Shown here in pieces: positions 1 through 7,515 of a DNA stretch of 8,511 nt; the stretch's first letter is position 1; each line of letters begins with the position of its first letter. The stretch is taken from assembly GCA_017998195.1 (NCBI GenBank), contig JAGODN010000097.1, positions 1 to 8,511 of the forward strand. Reading direction: 5' to 3'. Source of the DNA: Desulfobulbus sp. Lineage in GTDB: Bacteria > Desulfobacterota > Desulfobulbia > Desulfobulbales > Desulfobulbaceae. A program made the translations under genes and the position numbers. The notes below the pieces were generated by a model. That model saw nothing but the letters and a program-made list of their open reading frames with translations. It did no database searches and had not been told where the DNA came from.

Positions 1-141
1 TCGGCCCGGGTCGACTGGACCCGGCCGCGCAAACCGTACCCGGTGGGCGACGCGGTCGCCGCCCAGAAGGCCAGGGAAGAGGACCGGCGCACGCAGGAGA
101 CCGCGGCCGGGGAAAAAAAAAAGCGCAGCTCATCCACCTGA
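1..141 (+). CDS. 3' end of an unrecognised gene (partial)
   Basis: Frame 1 is open from the window edge to a TGA at 139-141, giving the last 46 residues of a protein whose start lies outside. Nearly every codon ends in G or C until the A tract, which fits coding use in this GC-rich genome. The tail is highly charged (rich in Arg, Lys, Glu and Gln) and contains the peptide VDWTRPRKPYPVGDAV; I do not recognise the family. It ends at a run of ten A (113-122) that encodes Glu-Lys-Lys-Lys, and only six more codons follow before the stop. After the A tract the -1 frame has the more coding-like codons up to a stop at 207-209, so the true C-terminus may differ, through a sequencing or mutational indel or through ribosomal slippage. 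No function is assigned. Confidence 0.55.
   Translation, partial: SARVDWTRPRKPYPVGDAVAAQKAREEDRRTQETAAGEKKKRSSST
117..123 (+). other. A-AAA-AAG slippery heptamer at the end of the upstream gene
   Basis: Within the A10 run the heptamer A AAA AAG falls in the zero-frame phase required for tandem -1 slippage, the same motif used by dnaX and several insertion sequences. A -1 shift here would replace the last six codons with 28 codons read from 123 to a TGA at 207-209. That -1 extension has G or C at the third position in almost every codon. Whether slippage occurs cannot be told from sequence; an ordinary indel in the homopolymer is an equally good explanation. Confidence 0.35.
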
Positions 142-215
142 GCCTCTATCGGCTGCCCGTCCGGCCGCAGCGGGCCGACGAGATGCTGGCCGAGCCGTGC
201 TGCGGCTGATCGGCG

Positions 216-251
216 GGACGCGCTGCGTCCGCTCCACGGGCCTGAGGCCCG
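216..251 (+). repeat. Two tandem short hairpins in the intergenic gap
   Basis: Two perfect 6-bp stems sit side by side: GGACGC/GCGTCC around a GCT loop (216-230), and CGGGCC/GGCCCG around a TGA loop (237-251). Neither is followed by a T run, so neither is a conventional terminator. They lie between the end of the upstream gene and the bidirectional terminator at 284-315 and could be 3'-end RNA structure. Apart from these and the terminator I see nothing else in the 142-348 gap. Confidence 0.4.
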
Positions 252-283
252 CAGTCGCCGCATGAGACATGATGGTGCACACA

Positions 284-315
284 AAAAGGCGTCCCGGTTC
301 TCCGGGACGCCTTTT
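284..315. terminator. Bidirectional rho-independent terminator
   Basis: A perfect 14-bp stem (284-297 paired with 302-315) closes a four-base TTCT loop. The stem ends in A on one side and T on the other, giving a T tract of four on the plus strand and five on the minus strand. It sits between the convergent upstream gene and the sigma-54 regulator and can end transcription of both. Confidence 0.9.
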
Positions 316-348
316 CTGTGTCGGCAGGACGGTCGGGTCGGTCGCGGC

Positions 349-2763
<2,415 letters not shown>

Positions 2764-2914
2764 ATGGGGGCGTATGTTCCGATTGTTCGGAAAGGGGGAG
2801 GTGCAGGGGAGGGGAGGGTCCGTTGCACCGGGGAGCGGTCAGCCCGCCGGGCGCGGTCGGTGGCCCGGTCGCGGCGGGCCGGAACAGCGGGCGGGACAGC
2901 GCCGGCAAGACTCT

Positions 2915-2943
2915 ATCATATCTTTGAAAACTTGCCCTGACCA
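2915..2943 (-). promoter_or_regulatory. Candidate sigma-70 promoter for the activator gene
   Basis: Read on the minus strand, a -35-like TGGTCA (2938-2943) and a -10-like TATGAT (2915-2920) are separated by 17 bp. Transcription would start near 2908 and leave a leader of about 145 nt before the GTG/ATG start. The -10 matches the consensus at five of six positions, the -35 at four. This is one of the few AT-rich patches in the divergent region. Confidence 0.35.
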
Positions 2944-2960
2944 TGGTTTTAGGGTATGTT
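2932..2960 (+). promoter_or_regulatory. Candidate sigma-70 promoter for the ferredoxin-cytochrome unit
   Basis: A -35-like TTGCCC (2932-2937) and a -10-like TATGTT (2955-2960) are 17 bp apart, each matching four of six consensus bases. Start of transcription would be near 2967, leaving a leader of about 120 nt. It overlaps the candidate divergent promoter for the activator, so the two units could be co-regulated. No GG-N10-GC sigma-54 element was found between 2764 and 3087. Confidence 0.3.
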
Positions 2961-3087
2961 CTCTCGGCGTCTTTTTCAACAAATGAGTGACTAATCATTC
3001 TCCGGTCGGTTTTTCTTGCGCCAGAACAGCACATTGTGGCAGCAGCGGCCGGCGCCGGTCTTGCAACTTTACTTCTGAGGGATTGGA

Positions 3088-3855
3088 ATGAACATCAACG
3101 AGCTGGAAAAAATGGAAAATGAGGGGGTGGACCACCTGCCTTCGCTGGAGCGGCGCACCTTTCTCCGCGCCGGGCTTGCCATCACCGGTCTGTTCATGGG
3201 CGGGACGATCCTCTCGCTGACCTCGGCGCGCTCGGCCGAGAGCGCCATCGCCCCCCTGCCCGGCAAGCACAACTATCCCTACAAGCCGCATTACGCCATG
3301 GTCATGCGCCAGAACCTGTGCGTGGACTGTGAACTGTGCATGAAGGCCTGCGTGGAGACCAACCACGTGCCCAGCTACGGCTGGCGGACCAAGATTCTCG
3401 AAGCGGCCAAGCCCATCGGCCCGGATCAGCGGGAACGCATCTTCATGCCGGTGCTCTGCAACCAGTGCAACGAGCCGCCCTGCGTGCGCGTCTGCCCGAC
3501 CGTGGCCACCTACAAGGACAAGACCACCGGCATCGTGGTCATGGAAAGCAAGAAATGCATCGGCTGCAAGACCTGCATGGCCGCCTGTCCCTACAATGCC
3601 CGCTATTTCAACGAGGAGACCCGGGCGGTGGACAAGTGCAACTTCTGCCTGGACACCCGCCTTGCCAAGGGCATGAAAGACACGGCCTGCGTCGAGGCCT
3701 GCCCGGCGCATGTCCGGGTGTTCGGCGACATCAGTGATCCCGAGAGCGAGGTCTACAAGCTGGTGCATCAGCCGGAGACAACCGTCTGGGTGCTGCGGCC
3801 CGAAACAGGGGCGCTCCCCAACGTCTTTTACATGAACGTCAATTTAGACGCCTGA
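3088..3855 (+). CDS. Tat-exported four-cluster [4Fe-4S] ferredoxin subunit (NrfC/DsrO/HybA-like)
   Basis: This 255-residue electron-transfer subunit carries a twin-arginine motif (RRTFLR, 22-27) and a hydrophobic stretch to about residue 45, with likely cleavage near residue 50, so it would be folded with its clusters and exported to the periplasm. Sixteen cysteines form the layout of the NrfC/PsrB/DmsB/DsrO family: C78-C81-C84-C88, C124-C127-C132-C136, C157-C160-C163-C167 and C184-C187-C201-C205. They can bind four [4Fe-4S] clusters in two ferredoxin-like halves. Such subunits link an NrfD-type quinone-interacting membrane protein to a periplasmic partner. Here the partner is probably the hexaheme cytochrome encoded 21 bp downstream. 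GAGG at 3077-3080 is a well-placed ribosome-binding site for ATG 3088. No catalytic subunit gene adjoins it. The exact subfamily is not certain. Confidence 0.93.
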   Translation: MNINELEKMENEGVDHLPSLERRTFLRAGLAITGLFMGGTILSLTSARSAESAIAPLPGKHNYPYKPHYAMVMRQNLCVDCELCMKACVETNHVPSYGWRTKILEAAKPIGPDQRERIFMPVLCNQCNEPPCVRVCPTVATYKDKTTGIVVMESKKCIGCKTCMAACPYNARYFNEETRAVDKCNFCLDTRLAKGMKDTACVEACPAHVRVFGDISDPESEVYKLVHQPETTVWVLRPETGALPNVFYMNVNLDA

Positions 3856-3876
3856 TCGGTGGAAGGAGAGCAGCGC

Positions 3877-4602
3877 ATGAAGAGAAAATTGATTGTCTTG
3901 CCGGCCGTTTGTCTGGTCGTGGCCACCGGCGTACTGTTTGCCGCGAACAGCAGGGCCACGGCCCCGGCGCCCGCCGGGGAACCGGCGGCCGCCGCGGAGG
4001 CGCAGCCGGCCAAGGAGTACGAGTCCTTCGGTGATACCCACATCATCAGCATGGAGCCGGTCAAGTCCATGTTCAGCCACAAGAGCCACGTGGTCACCGC
4101 CGGCATCTCCTGCGACAGCTGCCATCCCGACCTGTTCGAGCGCAAGCGCGGGGCGGCCAAGGCCAAGGGTGACCTGAACCACACCGCCATGGACGCGGGC
4201 ATGTACTGCGGCGCCTGCCACGACGGCAAGGACGCCTTTGCCACCACCAACGCCACCTCCTGCAAGACCTGCCACGGCAGCGACATGAAGCAGCCGGGCG
4301 TGATCGTCTTCAACAAGCCGGTGAAAGGGGTGGTGTTCGACCACAAGGGCCATGTGGACATGGGCCTCTCCTGCGCCAGCTGCCACGACTCGGCCTTCGA
4401 AATGCGCATGGGCGCGGCCGAGGAGGAGTACAAGAAGTTCAACATGCAGGCCCTGTACCAGGGTAAATACTGCGGCGTCTGCCACAACGGCAACATCGCC
4501 TTTGCCTCCAATACCCGCTGCACCTCCTGCCATATCGGCGTGAAAGGTGTGGCGCGCATGCAGAACGCAGCCGAGGCCGCGGCACCGCAAGAGCACAAGT
4601 AA
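3877..4602 (+). CDS. Periplasmic hexaheme c-type cytochrome, two c7-type triheme domains
   Basis: This 241-residue protein starts with a Sec signal peptide (about 1-23) and an Ala/Pro/Glu-rich linker, followed by two homologous triheme domains. Heme-binding CxxCH motifs lie at 79-83, 111-115 and 129-133 in the first domain and at 166-170, 199-203 and 215-219 in the second. Each domain opens with F-x-H-K-x-H (His68/His71 and His156/His159), supplying distal heme ligands as in PpcA-like c7 cytochromes. The pattern matches the c(7)-type triheme family found in Geobacter- and Desulfo-type bacteria. ATG 3877 is preferred over an upstream GTG at 3859 because the AGGAG ribosome-binding site (3864-3868) lies between them. 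It should exchange electrons with the upstream ferredoxin in the periplasm. The residue nine before the middle heme motif is His102 in domain 1 but Met190 in domain 2. Confidence 0.93.
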   Translation: MKRKLIVLPAVCLVVATGVLFAANSRATAPAPAGEPAAAAEAQPAKEYESFGDTHIISMEPVKSMFSHKSHVVTAGISCDSCHPDLFERKRGAAKAKGDLNHTAMDAGMYCGACHDGKDAFATTNATSCKTCHGSDMKQPGVIVFNKPVKGVVFDHKGHVDMGLSCASCHDSAFEMRMGAAEEEYKKFNMQALYQGKYCGVCHNGNIAFASNTRCTSCHIGVKGVARMQNAAEAAAPQEHK

Positions 4603-4623
4603 CGCACCGGCTGAGTGCATCCA

Positions 4624-4654
4624 CGGGGCGGAAACCAGTTTTCCGCCCCGTTTT
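4624..4654 (+). terminator. Rho-independent terminator after the cytochrome gene
   Basis: A perfect 11-bp stem (4624-4634 with 4640-4650) closes a five-base loop and is followed by TTTT (4651-4654), 21 bp after the cytochrome stop codon. It separates the ferredoxin-cytochrome unit from the downstream sigma-54-driven unit. Confidence 0.9.
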
Positions 4655-4704
4655 CCGTCCTGCCTGATCGTCTCTCTCCTGTCACCCCGTCCTGCCGGAA
4701 CCTT

Positions 4705-4724
4705 CTGCCAATGTCCATTGGCAG
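4705..4724. promoter_or_regulatory. Perfect 9-bp inverted repeat, possible operator
   Basis: CTGCCAATG and CATTGGCAG flank a two-base TC spacer, giving a 20-bp palindrome 50 bp beyond the cytochrome terminator. With so short a spacer and no T run it looks like a dimeric regulator site in DNA rather than a terminator. I do not recognise the half-site and see no second copy in the window. Confidence 0.45.
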
Positions 4725-5045
4725 GTTGATCCGCCCCGTCCACCGACCCGTCCCGCCCGGGTACGCCCCCCTCCTGCCGTTGTCCGCCACCGTTTACCGT
4801 GCCGACCGGTGCGTGCTCCCCGCCCTGTGACCCGTGCCCCGGGGTGCATCCGGGCGCCCTATGCTCCTTGTTGTCGCCTCCCGTAAGGGCGCGTTTTGCG
4901 CCCAATGAACAGGTGAATGCTGCTAACTCTTTGTTTTGCCATGGTTTATTTTCCGATCTTCGCCACCAGTGCCCCTGCCATGCCGTCACCGCGGCCTCGC
5001 CGGCCGGTTTCCGGGAAAAGAAGGCATTTATTGTAAATATAAAAA

Positions 5046-5058
5046 AATCAAGTGGTTG
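5046..5058 (+). promoter_or_regulatory. Candidate IHF binding site
   Basis: AATCAAGTGGTTG is an exact match to the IHF consensus WATCAA-N4-TTR, preceded by an A/T tract (about 5028-5047) of the kind that strengthens IHF binding. It lies about 220 bp upstream of the -24 element. IHF bending commonly helps sigma-54 activators reach the polymerase, although the usual position is closer to the promoter. Confidence 0.45.
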
Positions 5059-5164
5059 CGTAAATACCCCGGTGTCGGCGAGGGATCTTTCGGGTTCCTC
5101 GCAGAATGCGCCTGGTCGTTGCCCACGTGGAAGTATTTTGCGTCCACTTTGTACATTATCTGAC

Positions 5165-5206
5165 AGCAAATTGTGCCGGAAAGACCTGTAAGCAAATGTT
5201 GTCCGC
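5165..5206 (+). promoter_or_regulatory. Imperfect direct repeats, candidate upstream activator sites
   Basis: Two similar stretches, AGCAAATTGTGCCGG (5165-5179) and AGCAAATGTTGTCCGC (5191-5206), are 26 bp apart on the same strand and share AGCAAAT plus a TGT-x-CCG core with a one-base length difference. They lie roughly 100-140 bp before the predicted start of transcription, the usual range for enhancer sites of sigma-54 activators. An overlapping TGT-N10-ACA (5150-5165) resembles a NifA-type site but may be chance. Confidence 0.35.
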
Positions 5207-5277
5207 ATAAAATTCTTCCGTGACATTCAAGCGTTGCCGCACGAGGCTGGCTCCGCCCGGTTCCCCGCCGGTCACTC

Positions 5278-5292
5278 TGGCACGTCCCTTGC
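5278..5292 (+). promoter_or_regulatory. Sigma-54 (-24/-12) promoter
   Basis: TGGCACG (5278-5284) and TTGC (5289-5292) are separated by four bases, an exact match to the sigma-54 consensus with the invariant GG and GC at the correct spacing. Transcription should start near 5304, 47 bp before the ATG of the small membrane protein. The promoter fits a dependence on an enhancer-binding activator such as the one encoded at 349-2763. It also rules out the longer reading frame that would begin at 5234, upstream of the promoter. Confidence 0.88.
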
Positions 5293-5309
5293 GAAGAAGG
5301 AGGGCACAG

Positions 5310-5328
5310 GCGCCGCGCTGGTCGGCGC
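5310..5328 (+). other. Leader hairpin of the sigma-54 transcript
   Basis: GCGCCG (5310-5315) pairs with CGGCGC (5323-5328) around a seven-base loop, starting about six bases after the predicted transcription start. A 5'-end hairpin of this kind could protect the mRNA; it leaves the ribosome-binding site (GGGGGAG, 5341-5347) free. Confidence 0.4.
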
Positions 5329-5350
5329 ACAACGAACACAGGGGGAGCAC

Positions 5351-5584
5351 ATGAACATCCTGCACGCCTATCGCGACAAAGAACTGCACACCGACGGCGG
5401 TCGCACCCTGACCGCATGGCTGCGCGCCCACACCACCCAGATCGGCGAATCCTGCTGGTTCTGCCTGACCCTCGCCCTTTTTCTCCTCATGGGACCGTTT
5501 TCGGTCATCGCCGTGCTCATGGGCCTCCGCTCACTGGCCAGCGAGGAGAACCAGGCGAAAATGACGGAACCGGCCCGGCTGTAA
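5351..5584 (+). CDS. Small single-span membrane protein upstream of nrfD-like gene
   Basis: This 77-residue protein has a polar, positively charged N-terminus (1-34), one hydrophobic segment (about 36-59) and a polar tail. A CWFC motif (C35, C38) sits at the membrane boundary. I do not recognise a family. It starts at ATG 5351 behind a GGGGGAG ribosome-binding site and is the first gene after the sigma-54 promoter; the stop is 46 bp before the NrfD-like gene, so the two should be co-transcribed. Several NrfD-type respiratory complexes contain a small single-span subunit of unclear role (HmcD in Hmc is one), and by position this could be an equivalent. The basic N-terminus suggests it stays inside the cell with the tail outside, but this is only the positive-inside rule. 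A role as accessory subunit or assembly factor is inference. Confidence 0.75.
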   Translation: MNILHAYRDKELHTDGGRTLTAWLRAHTTQIGESCWFCLTLALFLLMGPFSVIAVLMGLRSLASEENQAKMTEPARL

Positions 5585-5630
5585 AACAACTGTTGGCACA
5601 CACTCACAACGAACAAGAAGGAGGTTGGTC

Positions 5631-6815
5631 ATGGCAAACGGATTTTCACTGACAGCGACGGCAGAGCCGGAGGTGTCCAGTCTTCAGGTCAAGGTGTTGT
5701 CCGCCCTGTTCGGACTGCTGCTGGTCACCGGCGTGGTGGTCGGCCTGGTCGGCTTTTTCGTCGGCCACGAGCATGTGTACAATGTTTCCCGGGAGGTGCC
5801 GTGGGGACTGATGATCTCCACCTACGCCTTCTTCGCCATCACCTCGACGGGTCTCTGCCTGCTGGCGGCGATCAGCCACGTGTTCGGCGGCAACCGGCTG
5901 GCACCGCTGGCCAACCGCATGGTCTGGCTGTCGCTGATCACCATTCTCAGCGCCTTCGTCGTCATCGGCATGGAGATCGCCAGCCCCTGGCGGATGGCCA
6001 TCTATAACATCATCTCGCCCAACATCACCTCCAACATCTGGTGGATGGGCACCCTCTACGGCATGGCCCTGGGCTTCATGCTGCTCGAGTTCTGGCTGAT
6101 CCTCACCCGCCATTACTCGCTGGCCCTGGCCCTGGGCATTCTCGGCGCCCTGGCCGAGGTGGCGGCCAACACCTGCCTGGGCGGCGTCTTCTCCACCCTG
6201 GCGGCGCGGCCGTTCTGGTACGGTTCCCAGTTGCCGGTCTACTTCCTGGCCTGCGCCTTCCTTTCCGGCGCCGCCGCGGCCATCCTGTTCACCCATTACG
6301 CCACCCTGATCCGCGGCAAGGAGATGGAGCGGACGGTGTTCGAGGGTGTGCAGGCCGCCGGCAAGGTGCTCTTGCTCATGCTCATCCTGGTGAGCGTGGC
6401 CACCTTCTGGAAGATGGCCTCCTTCTATGTGGGCGGCAGCTCGGATGGCCGCACCGCGGCCAACGCCCTCTACAACGGTCCCCTGGCCACCAGTTTCTGG
6501 ACCTTCGAGATCGGCATCGGCCTGGTGGCGCCGGTGGTACTGCTGGTCCTCACCCGCATGCGCAGCGTCTGGGCCATGTCCACCGCAGCCCTGATGGCCC
6601 TGGTGGGCATGTTCATCGCCCGCCTGAACATGGTCACCGCCGGCCAGATCGTTCCCCAGTACAGCGGGTTTGATGATCTGCCCGCCTACTTCAACTATAC
6701 GCCCTCGGGGTACGAGTGGCTCGTGGCCCTGGCAGGCATCGGCTTCACCGGGTTTGCCTTCCTGCAGGGGGAGCGGCTGTTCGGCAGGGTCTTCACCGAT
6801 AACGAGGCGCACTGA
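5631..6815 (+). CDS. NrfD/HmcC/DsrP-family ten-span quinone-interacting membrane protein
   Basis: This 394-residue integral membrane protein has about ten hydrophobic spans: 21-46, 57-82, 96-117, 134-158, 162-188, 201-222, 241-266, 289-309, 312-336 and 360-384. The ten-span form is that of HmcC, DsrP and ActC/F rather than eight-span PsrC. Family marks are PWGL (57-60) opening helix 2, the MEIASPWRM segment (114-122) in place of the usual DLGRP-type motif after helix 3, and SPN-x-x-S-x-x-WWM (129-139) before helix 4. Such proteins bind menaquinone or menaquinol and pass electrons to a periplasmic four-cluster ferredoxin; the matching ferredoxin is encoded at 3088. Start ATG 5631 follows AAGGAGG (5618-5624); a TTG at 5625 overlaps that site and is rejected. 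It is co-transcribed with the 77-residue protein. Whether it oxidises or reduces quinone is not decidable here. Confidence 0.92.
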   Translation: MANGFSLTATAEPEVSSLQVKVLSALFGLLLVTGVVVGLVGFFVGHEHVYNVSREVPWGLMISTYAFFAITSTGLCLLAAISHVFGGNRLAPLANRMVWLSLITILSAFVVIGMEIASPWRMAIYNIISPNITSNIWWMGTLYGMALGFMLLEFWLILTRHYSLALALGILGALAEVAANTCLGGVFSTLAARPFWYGSQLPVYFLACAFLSGAAAAILFTHYATLIRGKEMERTVFEGVQAAGKVLLLMLILVSVATFWKMASFYVGGSSDGRTAANALYNGPLATSFWTFEIGIGLVAPVVLLVLTRMRSVWAMSTAALMALVGMFIARLNMVTAGQIVPQYSGFDDLPAYFNYTPSGYEWLVALAGIGFTGFAFLQGERLFGRVFTDNEAH

Positions 6816-6835
6816 GACGCGGTCGATGCGGCAAC

Positions 6836-6866
6836 GCGGTCGCCCGGACAGGCTCCGGGCGACCGC
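6836..6866 (+). terminator. Strong hairpin after the NrfD-like gene, terminator-like
   Basis: A perfect 12-bp GC-rich stem (6836-6847 with 6855-6866) encloses a seven-base loop, 20 bp after the NrfD stop. It is followed by TTCATTGG rather than a T run, so termination may be partial and some read-through into the MerR-family gene is possible. Confidence 0.55.
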
Positions 6867-6886
6867 TTCATTGGATGGGGGATGCA

Positions 6887-7255
6887 ATGGTTGATGAAAA
6901 GAAGGCGATATTTACCATCGGTGTCGCGGCCCAGATGCTCGATGTGCACCCGCGAACCCTGCGGATCTACGAGGAAGAAGGACTGATCGCGCCGATGCGC
7001 AAGGGCAAGTGGCGCTACTACACCATGGACGACATCAAGTGGATCGAATGTTTGCGCGAGATGATCCACGAACACGGCATCTCGATCGCCGCGGTGAAGA
7101 AGCTGCTGCTCTACACGCCCTGCTGGAACATCACCGATTGTCCCTTCGAGAAGCGCAAGCAGTGCACGGCCTTCATGGCCAACGCCCTGGTGCCCAAGAA
7201 AATCGACAAGCAGGCCGGCAAAAAGGTGGTCGGGCTGCACACGAAAGCGGCCTGA
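6887..7255 (+). CDS. MerR-family transcriptional regulator with C-terminal cysteine cluster
   Basis: This 122-residue protein has an N-terminal MerR-type winged helix-turn-helix (about 8-75): the recognition helix region includes HPRTLRIYEEEGLI (21-34), followed by a wing with R43-Y44-Y45. Dimerisation would be through the following helix. The short C-terminal part carries C79-W-x4-C85-x7-C93, a possible metal, iron-sulfur or redox-sensing cluster, with one further cysteine at 55. There is no large ligand-binding domain. The start is ATG 6887, behind a GGGG ribosome-binding site (6877-6880); an ATG at 6875 lacks one. It follows the NrfD-like gene by 71 bp with a hairpin between, so it may be its own unit or receive read-through. 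Its position suggests control of this cluster, and the 20-bp palindrome at 4705 would suit a dimeric regulator, but that link is speculative. Confidence 0.88.
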   Translation: MVDEKKAIFTIGVAAQMLDVHPRTLRIYEEEGLIAPMRKGKWRYYTMDDIKWIECLREMIHEHGISIAAVKKLLLYTPCWNITDCPFEKRKQCTAFMANALVPKKIDKQAGKKVVGLHTKAA

Positions 7256-7278
7256 TCCCCGCGGTCGGCCGGATGTTC

Positions 7279-7332
7279 CCGAGCCGGTTCCGTCCCGATG
7301 CTTCATCGGGCCGGTTCCGGCTCGGTTTTTTT
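7279..7332 (+). terminator. Rho-independent terminator after the MerR-family gene
   Basis: A long, slightly interrupted hairpin: outer 9-bp stem (7279-7287 with 7317-7325), a TT/TT internal loop, a 3-bp helix, and an inner 7-bp stem (7294-7300 with 7304-7310), followed by seven T (7326-7332). It starts about 24 bp after the stop codon. Confidence 0.93.
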
Positions 7333-7393
7333 GGCGGCGCCGCGGGCCGGTCGGCCGAGGCCGGGCGGATTGGCGCGGTCCGGCGAAAGATTG

Positions 7394-7422
7394 TTGAAGC
7401 CGTTGCCGCAACAGGGTATAGA
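7394..7422 (+). promoter_or_regulatory. Candidate sigma-70 promoter for the pentapeptide-repeat gene
   Basis: TTGAAG (7394-7399) and TATAGA (7417-7422) are separated by 17 bp, each matching four of six consensus bases. Transcription would begin near 7429, about 87 nt before the start codon. The strong terminator upstream means this gene needs its own promoter. Confidence 0.45.
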
Positions 7423-7515
7423 CATGCTTCGCAACACGTTCATGCTCCGTCTTTTATCCGCACTGTGCAGGCCCCGCTGCGGGCAAACCCCCGGACACCG
7501 GCAAGGAAACAGCCC

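Larger units (their letters stand above)
4655..5277. other. Long noncoding regulatory interval
   Basis: These 623 bases hold no convincing gene: open frames on either strand have compositions unlike the neighbouring proteins and lack good ribosome-binding sites. The first part is GC-rich and contains a 20-bp palindrome (4705-4724) and a 6-bp hairpin (4887-4903). From about 4905 to 5225 the sequence becomes clearly more AT-rich than the rest of the window and contains an A/T tract with an IHF consensus (5046-5058) and a pair of direct repeats (5165-5206). It probably serves as the upstream control region of the sigma-54 promoter; a small RNA is possible but not supported. Confidence 0.6.

Noticed and set aside
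1..209. Insertion-sequence remnant suggested by the A-AAA-AAG slippery site
   Set aside because: No transposase motif, terminal inverted repeat or target duplication is visible, and the peptide does not resemble an IS orfA end that I recognise.
2982..2999. AATGA-N8-TCATT inverted repeat before the ferredoxin, considered as a Crp/Fnr-type operator
   Set aside because: The spacer is eight bases, not the six (Crp) or four (Fnr core) expected, and the half-sites do not match either consensus.
3037..3065. TGGCAG followed by TTGCA upstream of the ferredoxin, resembling a sigma-54 promoter
   Set aside because: The spacing between the GG and the TTGC element is far too wide; the GG-to-GC geometry of a -24/-12 promoter is not met.
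4887..4903. GGGCGC/GCGCCC hairpin considered as a terminator
   Set aside because: The stem is only 6 bp, no T run follows, and no gene ends nearby.
4799..5191. 130-codon frame in the noncoding interval
   Set aside because: The composition is Cys/Pro/Ser-rich without domain character, it crosses the AT-rich island and candidate control sites, and it has no convincing ribosome-binding site.
5234..5350. Longer N-terminus for the small membrane protein
   Set aside because: It would start upstream of the sigma-54 promoter and its transcription start; ATG 5351 has the better ribosome-binding site.
7369..7383. TTGGCGCG-like element after the MerR terminator, resembling a -24 box
   Set aside because: The downstream GC dinucleotide is off by one base and there is no TTGC; a sigma-70-like promoter lies just downstream instead.
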